A DNA stretch of 64,000 nt from Chelativorans sp. (GCF_031180965.1 NZ_JAPSLH010000003.1:177501-241500); one strand, 5' to 3'; shown: positions 8,756 through 16,451, numbered from the stretch's first letter. The notes: a model not told the origin generated them from the letters alone. Made by a program: numbers and translations.

Positions 8756-8799
8756 CCCTACTCCCTTATTCCCTACTCCTTTATTCCCCTACTCCCCCA
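8756..8799. repeat. 15-bp tandem repeat CCCTACTCC(C/T)TTATT at the leuA stop
   Basis: Two full units and a partial third run directly into the leuA stop codon at 8789-8791. Read on the leuA strand this gives GGAGTAGGG and AATAA alternating immediately after the gene. Together with the 8-bp array at 8542-8597 it brackets the two TTGTCTAGACAA palindromes. Confidence 0.75.
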
Positions 8800-10504
8800 C
8801 GATGCGATTGGCCGCCGAGACCACCGCCTCGAGCGAGGCGGTCACGATATTGGTGTTGATGCCGACGCCGAAGAGTTTTCCGCCGGGATGCTCGATCTCC
8901 ATGTAGCAGATCGCCGCCGCGTCGGCCCCGTGCTGCAGGGAATGCTCCGAATAGTCATGCACGGTCATCTCCACGCCGATATGACGGGAGAGGGCGTTGA
9001 CGAAGCCGTCGACCGGGCCTGTCCCCCTGCCCTCGATCACCATTTCTTTGCCGCCGTCCAGGATTGTCGCCTCGACGATGCGGCGGCCCTTGGCGTCAGG
9101 GTCCGGAAAGGACTGGTGGTCGAGAAACTTCAGCCGCGCCCCTGGCTGGTCGACGTAAAGTTCCAGGAAGCGCTCGTAGATGCGCCTGGAGGGCACCTCC
9201 TTGCCTTCCGCGTCGGTGATGGCCTGGATGTCCTCGCGGAACTCGACCTGCAGGTTGCGCGGCAGGTTGAGCCCGTAGTCGGCCTGCAGCACATAGGCGA
9301 TGCCGCCCTTGCCGGATTGCGAGTTGATGCGGATGATCGCTTCGTAGGTGCGGCCCACATCGGCCGGATCGATGGGCAGGTATGGCACCTCCCACAGCTC
9401 CTTGTTGGCCTTGCGGAACGCCTTCATGCCCTTGTTGATGGCGTCCTGGTGGGAGCCGGAAAAGGCGGTGTAGACCAGTTCGCCCACATAGGGGTGGCGC
9501 TCCGGAATCCGCAGCTGGTTCGAATATTCGTAGACGTCCTTGATGCGGTTGATGTCGGAGCAGTCGAGCGCAGGGTCGACGCCCTGCGTGTACATGTTCA
9601 AGGCCAGGGTGACGATATCGACATTGCCGGTGCGTTCGCCGTTGCCGAAAAGCGTGCCCTCGACGCGGTCGGCGCCGGCCATCAGGCCGAGCTCGGTGGC
9701 GGCGATGCCCGTGCCGCGGTCGTTGTGCGGGTGGAGCGAGACGATCAGGCTGTCGCGCCGGTCGAGCTGACGGCACATCCACTCGATCTGGTCGGCATAG
9801 ATGTTGGGCGTCGACATCTCCACCGTGGCCGGCAGGTTGATGATGAGCTTGTCCTGCGGCGTCGGGGCGACGATCTCGATAACTGCGTTGCAGATCTCGA
9901 GCGCCACCTCGAGCTCGGTGCCGGTAAAGCTCTCCGGCGAATACTGGAAGCGGTACCCGCCGCCGGCCTTCGCCGCCATGTCGGTGATCATCTTGGCCGC
10001 GTCCGTCGCGATCGCCTTGATGCCGGCGACATCCTTCTCGAAGACGACGCGGCGCTGCAACTCGCTGGTGGAATTGTAGAAATGGACGATCGGCCGCCGC
10101 GCGCCCTCAAGGGATTCGAAGGTGCGGGTGATCAGCTCCGGCCGGCACTGCACCAGGACCTGGAGCGAGACATCGTCAGGCACGCCGCCCTTCTCGATCG
10201 CCCATCGGGTGAAATCGAAATCCGTCTGCGAGGCCGACGGGAAGCCGATCTCGATCTCCTTGAAGCCCATATCGAGGAGAAGGGCGAACATGCGCGCCTT
10301 GCGCTCCTGCCCCATCGGGTCGATGAGCGCCTGGTTTCCGTCGCGCAGGTCGACCGAGCACCAGATCGGCGCCTTCTCGATGCGCCTTGAAGGCCAGGTG
10401 CGGTCGGCAAGGTCGATCTGTGGATAGGGTTGGTATTTGCGCGGCGCGTTCGGCATGCCCCTTCGCCCGGCATTGCGCTGCGAGGTCTCATTCTTGGCGT
10501 CCAT
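8789..10504 (-). CDS. leuA: 2-isopropylmalate synthase
   Basis: The 571-residue enzyme condenses acetyl-CoA with 2-oxoisovalerate, the first committed step of leucine synthesis. The TIM barrel begins WCSVDLRDGNQALIDPM, with the metal-binding Asp, and continues with SLHPHNDRGTGIAATELGLMAGADRVEGTLFGNGERTGN, which carries the HxH metal ligands. The C-terminal leucine-binding regulatory domain is present (from about residue 445, ending NTNIVTASLEAVVSAANRIVGE). Length and the N-terminal YQPYPQIDLADRTWP mark the long LeuA type found in actinobacteria and rhizobia. An internal ATG at residue 17 is an alternative start. A leucine-rich leader lies upstream. Confidence 0.95.
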   Translation of the reverse strand: MDAKNETSQRNAGRRGMPNAPRKYQPYPQIDLADRTWPSRRIEKAPIWCSVDLRDGNQALIDPMGQERKARMFALLLDMGFKEIEIGFPSASQTDFDFTRWAIEKGGVPDDVSLQVLVQCRPELITRTFESLEGARRPIVHFYNSTSELQRRVVFEKDVAGIKAIATDAAKMITDMAAKAGGGYRFQYSPESFTGTELEVALEICNAVIEIVAPTPQDKLIINLPATVEMSTPNIYADQIEWMCRQLDRRDSLIVSLHPHNDRGTGIAATELGLMAGADRVEGTLFGNGERTGNVDIVTLALNMYTQGVDPALDCSDINRIKDVYEYSNQLRIPERHPYVGELVYTAFSGSHQDAINKGMKAFRKANKELWEVPYLPIDPADVGRTYEAIIRINSQSGKGGIAYVLQADYGLNLPRNLQVEFREDIQAITDAEGKEVPSRRIYERFLELYVDQPGARLKFLDHQSFPDPDAKGRRIVEATILDGGKEMVIEGRGTGPVDGFVNALSRHIGVEMTVHDYSEHSLQHGADAAAICYMEIEHPGGKLFGVGINTNIVTASLEAVVSAANRIVGE

Positions 10505-10597
10505 TCGGTCACTCCCGGCGGCGCGAGCTGCTTCGACGCAACCGCCCGCCTGTCAAGGTTTCGGTCCAGTTTCTGACGGGAAGGAGCAGGCCTCTAG

Positions 10598-10642
10598 CCG
10601 GCGATCGATCGCCGGGCGCCCCTTCAACGGACCCGGCGATCG
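10598..10642 (-). promoter_or_regulatory. alternative hairpins of a leucine-type leader
   Basis: Two mutually exclusive stems are visible. An 18-bp perfect palindrome, CCGGCGATCGATCGCCGG, lies at 10598-10615. In the alternative, 10606-10616 pairs perfectly over 11 bp with 10632-10642, which lies inside the end of the leader-peptide gene. A ribosome near the leader stop would cover the latter arm and free the palindrome. No clear U-run follows either stem, so whether it controls transcription or translation is open. Confidence 0.5.
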
Positions 10643-10725
10643 CCGATAAGGCCGAGAAGAAGGAGGCTGGAGGACGGCGCAGAAGCGGCCGCGCCATAAA
10701 AGGCGGCAGAGCCAGAACGGTTCAT
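10624..10725 (-). CDS. putative leucine leader peptide upstream of leuA
   Basis: This 33-codon frame begins at an ATG at 10725 and reads MNRSGSAAFYGAAASAPSSS, then four consecutive leucines, GLIGDRRVR and a TGA. A run of Leu codons (CTC CTT CTT CTC, then another CTT two codons later) just before alternative RNA stems, 120 bases ahead of leuA, is the standard layout of attenuation control: ribosomes stall on Leu codons when charged tRNA-Leu is scarce. Such leaders are established for amino-acid genes in proteobacteria. Assignment here rests on position and codon content only. Confidence 0.6.
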   Translation of the reverse strand: MNRSGSAAFYGAAASAPSSSLLLLGLIGDRRVR

Positions 10726-10813
10726 GTGCGCTGCGCGTGACATGCGGCTCTGATAGCCGAGGCTGGGTGCCGGTGCAAGAGCCTGCCGCTTCCCACGCGA
10801 CATGAGGCCGAGC

Positions 10814-10859
10814 TTGACAGGCGCGTTCTGCCCTGTAATAAACCTGTAAGTTAATTAAC
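10814..10859 (+). promoter_or_regulatory. sigma-70-like promoter and palindrome before the ArsR gene
   Basis: TTGACA at 10814-10819 and TAATAA at 10836-10841 are separated by 16 bp, close to a consensus promoter. Just downstream, GTTAATTAAC at 10850-10859 is a perfect palindrome, well placed for an autoregulating ArsR-type repressor near the transcription start. Binding by the adjacent regulator is inferred. Confidence 0.55.
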
Positions 10860-10870
10860 CAGCAAGTGAA

Positions 10871-11218
10871 ATGCAGACCCAGACGGACCCGCTCAGCGCT
10901 GCCTTCTCCGCCCTCGCCGATCCGACTCGGCGCGCCATCATCGCCAGGCTTGCGGCCGGCGAGGCGACGGTGAACGAACTTGCGGCCCCTTTCGATATGA
11001 GCCTGCCGGCGGTCTCCAAGCATCTGAAGGTGCTGGAGCGGGCGGGGCTGATCTCGCGCGGCCGCAACGCGCAATGGCGGCCCTGCCGGCTGGAGGCTGG
11101 GCCGCTCAAGGAGATTTCTAGCTGGGTCGAGCGCTACCGCCGGTTCTGGGAAGACAGTTTCGATCGCCTGGACAGCTACCTCAAGGACATCCAGAAGGAG
11201 AAAGGCCATGGCGGCTGA
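10871..11218 (+). CDS. ArsR-family transcriptional regulator
   Basis: The 115-residue protein is a winged helix-turn-helix: AFSALADPTRRAIIARLAAGEATVNELAAPF, then the recognition helix MSLPAVSKHLKVLERAGLI and wing SRGRNAQWRPCRLEA. There is no CxC metal site, so it belongs to the non-metal ArsR group usually paired with AHSA1/SRPBCC genes. It overlaps the following AHSA1 gene by 11 bases, which points to co-translation. It probably represses its own operon of small enzymes. Confidence 0.9.
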   Translation: MQTQTDPLSAAFSALADPTRRAIIARLAAGEATVNELAAPFDMSLPAVSKHLKVLERAGLISRGRNAQWRPCRLEAGPLKEISSWVERYRRFWEDSFDRLDSYLKDIQKEKGHGG

Positions 11219-11678
11219 TGCAGCCACAGCCCGGCAGTCCGACGCCGAGCTCTACATCACACGTGTTTTCGACGCGCCACCGGCGCTCGTCTTCGATGCC
11301 TGGACGAAGCCAGAGCATTTGAGCCGCTGGTGCTGCCCGACCGGTTTCACCCTGCCCTATTCGGAGGGCGACATCCGCCCCGGCGGCTGGTTCAAGACCT
11401 GCATGCGCTCGCCGCAAGGCGAGGACCACTGGTTGAGCGGAACCTACCGTGAGGTGACGCCGCCCGAGCGCCTCGTCTTCACCCATGCTTGGCACGACGG
11501 GGCCGGCCAGCCCGGCGACGAGACGGTGGTCACCGTCACGTTGAAGGGTGAGGGCGGCCGGACGCGGCTGACGCTGCACCAGGCATTCTTCGCCTCGAAA
11601 GGCTCGCGCGACGGCCACGAAGCGGGCTGGCAGGAGACCCTCGACAATCTCGCGGCCTATCTGCCGAAACTGGCCTGA
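11208..11678 (+). CDS. SRPBCC/AHSA1-domain protein (first copy)
   Basis: The 156-residue protein has the signature of the bacterial AHSA1-type START-like fold: ITRVFDAPPALVFDAWTKPEHLSRWCCP at the front and DGHEAGWQETLDNLAAYL in the closing helix. These proteins enclose a hydrophobic ligand; most have no known substrate. It overlaps the ArsR gene and is a paralogue of the 12370-12849 product. The usual WWGP motif after the PEHL segment is WCCP here, a local change that adds two cysteines. Confidence 0.88.
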   Translation: MAADAATARQSDAELYITRVFDAPPALVFDAWTKPEHLSRWCCPTGFTLPYSEGDIRPGGWFKTCMRSPQGEDHWLSGTYREVTPPERLVFTHAWHDGAGQPGDETVVTVTLKGEGGRTRLTLHQAFFASKGSRDGHEAGWQETLDNLAAYLPKLA

Positions 11679-11699
11679 AGAAAAAAGGATGAGATAGGA

Positions 11700-12293
11700 A
11701 TGAAGCTCTACATGACTCCCGGCGCCTGCAGCCTTTCCGACCATATCGCACTGAACGAGGCGGGCCTTCACTACGAAATGGTGCGCGTCGATATCCCGAC
11801 GCGCAAAACCGAAAAGGGGGAGGATTTCACGAAGGTGAATCCGAAGGGCTATGTGCCGGCGCTGGTGCTCGATGACGGAACCGTGCTCACCGAGAACGCC
11901 GCCATCCTCCTCTGGATCGCCGAGCAGGCGCCGCATCTGAAGCCGAAAGACGTCATGGCGCGCGTGCGTCTCGTCGAGGCGCTGTCCTTCATCGGCGCAG
12001 AGATCCACAAGCCCTTCATCCGCTCCTTCTTCGCGCCGCGCGAGGAGGACAAGGCCGAAGCCCGTAACGCGGTTATGGGCAGGCTGCAGACGATCGCCGA
12101 TGCAATGAAGCACGATCATCTTCTGGGGACAGCCTTCAGCACCGCCGACGCGTATCTTTACGTCATGCTGCGCTGGGCGAAGGGCTCGCAGATGGAGCTT
12201 CCCGCTCCCCTTGGCGCCTATTTCGAGCGGATCGGCAACCGGCCGGCGGTTCGGGCAGCGCTCCAGGAAGAAGGGCTGGAAGAAGCCGCCTGA
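11700..12293 (+). CDS. glutathione S-transferase family protein (beta-like)
   Basis: The 197-residue protein begins MKLYMTPGACSLSDHIALNEAG, the N-terminal thioredoxin fold of beta-class bacterial GSTs with the active Cys10. NPKGYVPALVLDDGTVLTENAAILLWIAE supplies the cis-Pro and glutathione gamma-glutamyl site. The C-terminal helical domain ends IGNRPAVRAALQEEGL. It would conjugate or reduce electrophiles with glutathione. It lies 21 bases after the first AHSA1 gene and probably belongs to the ArsR operon. Confidence 0.9.
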   Translation: MKLYMTPGACSLSDHIALNEAGLHYEMVRVDIPTRKTEKGEDFTKVNPKGYVPALVLDDGTVLTENAAILLWIAEQAPHLKPKDVMARVRLVEALSFIGAEIHKPFIRSFFAPREEDKAEARNAVMGRLQTIADAMKHDHLLGTAFSTADAYLYVMLRWAKGSQMELPAPLGAYFERIGNRPAVRAALQEEGLEEAA

Positions 12294-12369
12294 ATCGAAA
12301 TGCAAGCCGGGGGAGCCAAATGGCGGAAAAGACTCGCCTTTCCCTCCCCCTTCAACCGGAGGATAAGGA

Positions 12370-12849
12370 ATGAGCCAGACGCTTGCCGCCCATGAGGGCG
12401 AGATCGCCCTCACCCTGACGCGGATCTTCAGCGCACCGCGCTCACTCGTCTTCGATGCCTGGTCAACCCCGGAACACCTCGCCTCCTGGTGGGGACCGAA
12501 GGATTTCTCCGTCCCCTCCATGAGGGCCGACTTTCGCGAGGGAGGTGCCTGGCGCGGCTGCATCCGGTCACCGCAGGGGCAGGACTACTGGGCGCACGGC
12601 ACCTATCGCGAGATCGTGCGGCCGAGCCGCCTCGTCCTGACCTTCGTCTGGGAAGAGCAGGATGCGATGGATACCGTGATCACCGTCACTTTCGACGAGG
12701 TGGAGGCCGGCACCAAGCTCACGTTCCGCCAGACGCCCTTCCCGACCGTCGAAAGCCGCGACGGCCATGCGGAAGGCTGGAGCGAGTGCATCGATCGGCT
12801 GGAGGCTTATGTGGAAAAATCGAAGGGAGACCCAGAAGATGGAGCTTGA
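12370..12849 (+). CDS. SRPBCC/AHSA1-domain protein (second copy)
   Basis: The 159-residue protein repeats the AHSA1 pattern LTRIFSAPRSLVFDAWSTPEHLASWWGPKDFSVP and the closing DGHAEGWSECIDRLEAYVEK, here with the canonical WWGP. It is clearly homologous to the 11208-11678 product, so the cluster carries a duplicated START-like pair, possibly acting on related ligands. GGAGGATAAGG precedes the ATG. Its last bases overlap the next gene. Confidence 0.88.
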   Translation: MSQTLAAHEGEIALTLTRIFSAPRSLVFDAWSTPEHLASWWGPKDFSVPSMRADFREGGAWRGCIRSPQGQDYWAHGTYREIVRPSRLVLTFVWEEQDAMDTVITVTFDEVEAGTKLTFRQTPFPTVESRDGHAEGWSECIDRLEAYVEKSKGDPEDGA

Positions 12850-13204
12850 GAAGCATCTGCAGGGGATCGAACGCAGGCTCTGGAGCAACGATGCGCCATT
12901 CTACAAGGACAGCCTGGTCGAGGAGGCGGTCCTTGTTTTCCCCGAGACCGGACCGATCTCCCGCGACACCGCCGTCGAGGCGATCCTCAGGGAGAATGCC
13001 GAGGGCCGATATTGGGCCGAGGTCGAGTTCACAGACACGCGCGTGCGGGAGATTACACCGGACGTCGCGCTGCTGACCTATCGCGTCGCGGCCCGGTGGG
13101 CGCACGAGACATCCACGATCCACGCGCTTGCCAGCAGCCTCTATATCTGTCGCGGCGAGGCATGGAAGCTCACATTTCACCAACAGTCGCCCATAGAAGG
13201 CTGA
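12839..13204 (+). CDS. SnoaL/DUF4440-like protein
   Basis: The 121-residue product MELEKHLQGIERRLWSNDA has the layout of nuclear-transport-factor-2-like (SnoaL/DUF4440) proteins: an N-terminal helix, then FYKDSLVEEAVLVFPETGPI, and closing strands VALLTYRVAARWAHET and WKLTFHQQSPIEG. Members are cone-shaped dimers with a pocket used by various small enzymes. The start was chosen at the ATG overlapping the preceding gene by 11 bases; the longer frame adds residues out of keeping with the family. Confidence 0.8.
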   Translation: MELEKHLQGIERRLWSNDAPFYKDSLVEEAVLVFPETGPISRDTAVEAILRENAEGRYWAEVEFTDTRVREITPDVALLTYRVAARWAHETSTIHALASSLYICRGEAWKLTFHQQSPIEG

Positions 13205-13211
13205 GGAGATT

Positions 13212-13661
13212 ATGAGGAAAACCTATCACGGAAGCTGCCATTGCGGCGCGGTGCGCTTTGCTGCCAAGATCGATCTTGCGCCGGAGGGAAAGCGGTCGGA
13301 GCCGCCGCGGCCGGGGATCTGGTGGACATCCACCTTCCGCTGCAACTGCTCGTCTTGCCTGAAAACCCGCTTTTGGAAGGCTTTTGTACCCTCCGAGGAT
13401 TTTTCGCTCCTGGCCGGGGAGGAGGCGCTTGCGGAATACAGGTTTGGCGAAGGAATGATCAGGCACGTCTTCTGCAGGCATTGCGGCGTGCATCCCTTCG
13501 CGAGCGCGGATTTCGAGATCATGGGCGGGCCGTTCCATGCGGTGAACGTAGCTTGCCTTGACGACGCCACGGACAAGGAACTGGCGGCCGCGCCGATCAT
13601 CTACGAGGACGGCCGGCATGATGCCTGGGACCGGCCGCCCGAGGTGACTGGGTATTTATGA
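13212..13661 (+). CDS. GFA/CENP-V-family zinc protein
   Basis: The 149-residue protein has the full zinc-binding pattern of the glutathione-dependent formaldehyde-activating fold: GSCHCGAVRF (CxC), CNCSSC (CxCxxC) and CRHCGVHPF (CxxC). The fold is known from Gfa, which helps glutathione react with formaldehyde, but most homologues have no tested activity. An insert, LAPEGKRSEPPRPGIWW, between the first and second cysteine groups lengthens it somewhat. A ribosome site (GAGGAG) precedes the ATG. Confidence 0.87.
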   Translation: MRKTYHGSCHCGAVRFAAKIDLAPEGKRSEPPRPGIWWTSTFRCNCSSCLKTRFWKAFVPSEDFSLLAGEEALAEYRFGEGMIRHVFCRHCGVHPFASADFEIMGGPFHAVNVACLDDATDKELAAAPIIYEDGRHDAWDRPPEVTGYL

Positions 13662-13674
13662 GGGGGCATCACCG

Positions 13675-13964
13675 TTAGAGGTGTTGCTTGGTGTTCATTC
13701 GCTGGTGCAGGATACGAACGATATCCAAAGCAGCGTTCGATCGGCGGTAGTACACAAAATGCGCTCCGACAGCGTACTTGAACGAATGTCGACGCGCCTT
13801 CTGATCTTGGTACCTGCCGCGAGTTCCTCAAAAGCGGCCACAAGCAGGTTGTGGTATATGTCCGCCTGTTCCAGTGACCAGTGTTTGAAAGTATAGAGCC
13901 AGATTTCCTCCAGGTCAGCCTCCGCAAGGGGAGAGAGCCTGTATCGGCGGCTCCTATCTGACAT
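13675..13964 (-). pseudogene. parE toxin gene with frameshift
   Basis: The gene begins MSDRSRRYRLSPLAEADLEEIWLYTFKHW, the ParE opening, and continues to RRRVDIRS. From there the original frame degenerates to STLSERILCTT. The expected ParE C-terminus appears in the next frame: FKYAVGAHFVYYRR, then ALDIVRILHQRMNTKQHL and a TAA at 13675-13677. The shift lies at about 13778-13787 and needs one extra base to correct. ParE proteins usually have PGY or similar between DIR and the YAVG strand, so the original deletion may have been larger. The toxin is very probably inactive. The parD gene overlaps its start. Confidence 0.8.
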
Positions 13965-14199
13965 GCTTTGCCCGCATTCTCGCTAGGAACGCCTCGTTAT
14001 CGAAAGGCTGCGGTTCGCCAGATTCCTCGCCGGCGATCAAGGCCGCTTCCAATGCCTTGACCTTCGCCTCATGCTCTTCAAGGAGCCGAAGGCCGGCGCG
14101 CACAACGTCGCTGGCCGAGCCATAGCGGCCGGTCTTCACTTGTGCATCGATGAAGTCGGCGAAGTGATCGCCGAGTGAAATGGATGTATTGCGGGCCAT
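13954..14199 (-). CDS. parD: ParD-type antitoxin
   Basis: The 81-residue protein MARNTSISLGDHFADFIDAQ has the ribbon-helix-helix DNA-binding N-terminus of ParD (GRYGSASDVVRAGLRLLEEHEAKVKALEAAL) and an acidic toxin-binding tail with FDNEAFLARMRAKH. GGAGG lies at good spacing before this ATG; a GTG two codons earlier is also in frame. It overlaps the frameshifted parE by 11 bases. As an intact antitoxin beside a broken toxin it may persist as an autorepressor only. Confidence 0.87.
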   Translation of the reverse strand: MARNTSISLGDHFADFIDAQVKTGRYGSASDVVRAGLRLLEEHEAKVKALEAALIAGEESGEPQPFDNEAFLARMRAKHVR

Positions 14200-14259
14200 C
14201 AGCACCTCCGACAGGCTTCAATATATACCAAAAATTGGTAATCGCCAGCCTGATCAGCT

Positions 14260-14790
14260 CTATGAAGCGGCGGCAGCATTCCGCGCCACCACCTCCTCAT
14301 AGGCAGCGCGCAGCCTTTCCCGCACGCCGGGGCCGGTCCTGGGCTTTGCCGGCGTGCCCAGATGCTCCCAGCGCAGTTCCTCCATGAACTCCGCCCACAG
14401 GTCCGGGCCGCCTTCCTCCAAAATCTGCGCCCGGATCGACAGCGCCTCCGTCACGGGCAGCCATTTGCGGCCCCAGGCGCCGATCATGGCGAAGATCGGC
14501 AGAAGCTCGATGCCCTTTTCCGTCAGGCTGTAGATCGCCTTTTGCTTATGGCTCGGGTCGTCTTCCTTGGAGATGACGCCTTCGGCCAGCAGGCGGCGCA
14601 GGCGGTCCGCGAGGATGTTGGAGGCGATCCCCTCCTCGTTCTGCGAGAGAAGCTCGCGGAAATGGCGGCGGTTGCCGAACATCATGTCGCGCACGACGAT
14701 CAGGGACCATTTGTCCCCCAGCACCTCCAGCGTCAGGTTGATGGGACAGCCCGAACGGTGGGCTTCGATTTCTTCCATTGCAGCAGCCAA
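14260..14790 (-). CDS. HxlR-family transcriptional regulator
   Basis: The 176-residue protein carries the HxlR winged helix: CPINLTLEVLGDKWSLIVVRDMMFGNRRHFRELL, then EGIASNILADRLRRLLAEGVISKED and the wing HKQKAIYSLTEKGIEL. The single Cys in SGCPI is the position that acts as a redox sensor in several family members. The start at the TTG (14790) has GGAG eight bases upstream; an ATG at 14778 is an alternative. It is divergent from the RibD-type reductase gene, with palindromes between, as is typical for HxlR control of a neighbouring oxidoreductase. Confidence 0.88.
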   Translation of the reverse strand: MAAAMEEIEAHRSGCPINLTLEVLGDKWSLIVVRDMMFGNRRHFRELLSQNEEGIASNILADRLRRLLAEGVISKEDDPSHKQKAIYSLTEKGIELLPIFAMIGAWGRKWLPVTEALSIRAQILEEGGPDLWAEFMEELRWEHLGTPAKPRTGPGVRERLRAAYEEVVARNAAAAS

Positions 14791-14811
14791 TTCCGCTTCT
14801 CCAAAAAAACC

Positions 14812-14864
14812 GGTTGCAAAACAAAATCGGTTCGATTAGTCTGCAACCAGTTGCATAATGCAAC
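14812..14864. promoter_or_regulatory. GTTGCA/TGCAAC half-sites, likely HxlR operator
   Basis: GTTGCATAATGCAAC at 14850-14864 is a perfect inverted repeat with a three-base centre. A second pair, GGTTGCA at 14812-14818 and TGCAACC at 14842-14848, gives the same half-sites farther apart. All four lie in the divergent gap between the HxlR gene and the reductase gene, the normal place for the regulator to act on both. Confidence 0.6.
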
Positions 14865-14962
14865 TAGAATTGCACGAGGTCAAGGACTGTCGTGCTTTGC
14901 ATTGGAAAACTCCCGCTGGGCCAATTGGCCAATGCCGGGAACTTGTGCGGAGGAGTGAGCGA

Positions 14963-15493
14963 GTGGCCAAGCTTATCTTTGGAATGAACCTGTCTCTCGA
15001 CGGTTACGTCGACCACGAGAAATTTGCGCCAAAGCCCGCGCTTTTTCGTCACTGGATAGAGTACGAACGCAACCTGACCGGCAGCGTCTACGGCCGCCGC
15101 ATGTATGAGATCATGCGCTATTGGGACGAAGACCGCCCCGAATGGAGCGCGGAGGAACACGAGTTCGCGGCGGTATGGAGACACATGCCGAAATGGGTCG
15201 TGTCGCGCTCCCTGAAGTCGGTGGGACCCAACGCGACACTTGTCGAGGCTGACATCGCGGCGGTGATCCGTGACCTGAAGGCACGGCTCTCCGGGGAACT
15301 CGCAGTTGCCGGTCCGGACCTGGCAGGTAGCCTGACCGAGCTTGGGCTTATCGACGAGTATCGCCTCTACTTCCACCCCGTCGTGCTTGGTCGCGGCAGG
15401 CCATTCTTCGCCGGCCCGCGGCCGCCGCTGCGCTTTGTATCCACCGATCTCATTGGTGAGGACACGGTCAGGCTGACCTACGTCCCTGCGTGA
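14963..15493 (+). CDS. dihydrofolate-reductase-like (RibD C-terminal fold) protein
   Basis: The 176-residue protein begins MAKLIFGMNLSLDGYVDHE, the NADPH-binding front of the RibD C-terminal/dihydrofolate-reductase-like fold, and contains SVYGRRMYEIMRYWDED and the dinucleotide-side segment ELAVAGPDLAGSLTELGLIDEYRLYFHPVVLGRGRPFF. Such small reductases occur beside many regulators in actinobacteria and rhizobia, with unknown substrates. The GTG start was chosen because AGGAG lies seven bases upstream; the open frame before it has no initiation signal. It is divergent from the HxlR gene. Confidence 0.85.
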   Translation: MAKLIFGMNLSLDGYVDHEKFAPKPALFRHWIEYERNLTGSVYGRRMYEIMRYWDEDRPEWSAEEHEFAAVWRHMPKWVVSRSLKSVGPNATLVEADIAAVIRDLKARLSGELAVAGPDLAGSLTELGLIDEYRLYFHPVVLGRGRPFFAGPRPPLRFVSTDLIGEDTVRLTYVPA

Positions 15494-15575
15494 TTGCCCC
15501 GCCGGCTTTGGCTCAAATCATCGCCGCCGTCTGATTGATAGAACGTATCAAGCTGCCCACAACAGGAGAGCTGTC

Positions 15576-16424
15576 ATGAATACGCGCACCATCAGGACTA
15601 ACGACCTTGAGCTCGGCTCGGAAGCATTCGGAGACCCGGCCAGCCCCCCGGTCCTGCTCATCATGGGCGGAATGGCCTCCATGCTGTGGTGGCCGGAGCA
15701 GTTCTGCCGCCGGCTCGCGGAACGCGGCCGCTACGTCATCCGCTTCGACCAGCGCGACACCGGGGTCTCGACCAAATATCCGCCCGGGCAACCGGGCTAT
15801 GGCTACGACGATGCGGTCGAGGACATCTTCCGCGTGCTCGACGGCTACGGGATTTCAGCCGCCCATATCGTTGGCTTCTCCCTTGGCGGCAGGGTCGGGC
15901 AGGGCGCGGCGCTGAAAAATCCAGAACGCGTACTCTCGCTGACGGCTATCAGCACCTCGCCGCTCGGGACCGACACATCCCACCTTCCTGGGAGCGGCGA
16001 GGCGTGGCTGGAACACATGAACGTGGAGGTGGACTGGTCGGATCGGACGGCCGCGGTCGCATATATGGTCGAGGATGTGCGTCTGATCGCAGGCACGGCG
16101 CATCCGTTCGATGAGGCCGAGATGAGAGCCTTTCTCGAAGAGGATTTCGACCGCTCGGGCGGTTACTCCAGCGCCACAAATCACAGCATCCTCTTCGAGG
16201 TCGGAGAGGCGTGGCGAAATCGGCTGCAGGAGATGAAAGTGCCGCTCCTCGTCATTCACGGCACGGCCGACCCGGTATTCCGGCCGGAACACGGCGCGGC
16301 TCTTGCCGCCGCAGTGCCGGGCGCGCGGCTGCTGAAGCTCGAAGGGGGTGGCCACGAACTGCATCCCGGCCATTGGGACCAGATCGCCCAGGCGATCAGC
16401 GAACACACAAGCAATATCGGCTGA
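15576..16424 (+). CDS. alpha/beta hydrolase
   Basis: The 282-residue protein shows the alpha/beta-hydrolase fold: oxyanion-hole region VLLIMGGMASMLWW, strand RFDQRDTGVSTKY, nucleophile elbow GFSLGG (Ser near residue 102), acid in HGTADPVFRPEHG and His in GGGHELHPGHW. This is the group that includes haloperoxidase-like and AclR-type esterases; substrate unknown. GAGAGC precedes the ATG. It lies in line with the two reductase genes on either side. Confidence 0.9.
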   Translation: MNTRTIRTNDLELGSEAFGDPASPPVLLIMGGMASMLWWPEQFCRRLAERGRYVIRFDQRDTGVSTKYPPGQPGYGYDDAVEDIFRVLDGYGISAAHIVGFSLGGRVGQGAALKNPERVLSLTAISTSPLGTDTSHLPGSGEAWLEHMNVEVDWSDRTAAVAYMVEDVRLIAGTAHPFDEAEMRAFLEEDFDRSGGYSSATNHSILFEVGEAWRNRLQEMKVPLLVIHGTADPVFRPEHGAALAAAVPGARLLKLEGGGHELHPGHWDQIAQAISEHTSNIG

Positions 16425-16451
16425 CCAGAGAATGAAGCAAAGGAGAAAGCT

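Noticed and set aside
8618..10390. A 590-codon open frame on the plus strand opposite leuA
   Set aside because: It is the complement of leuA with Val/Asp/Arg-rich, motif-free sequence; leuA on the minus strand is certain.
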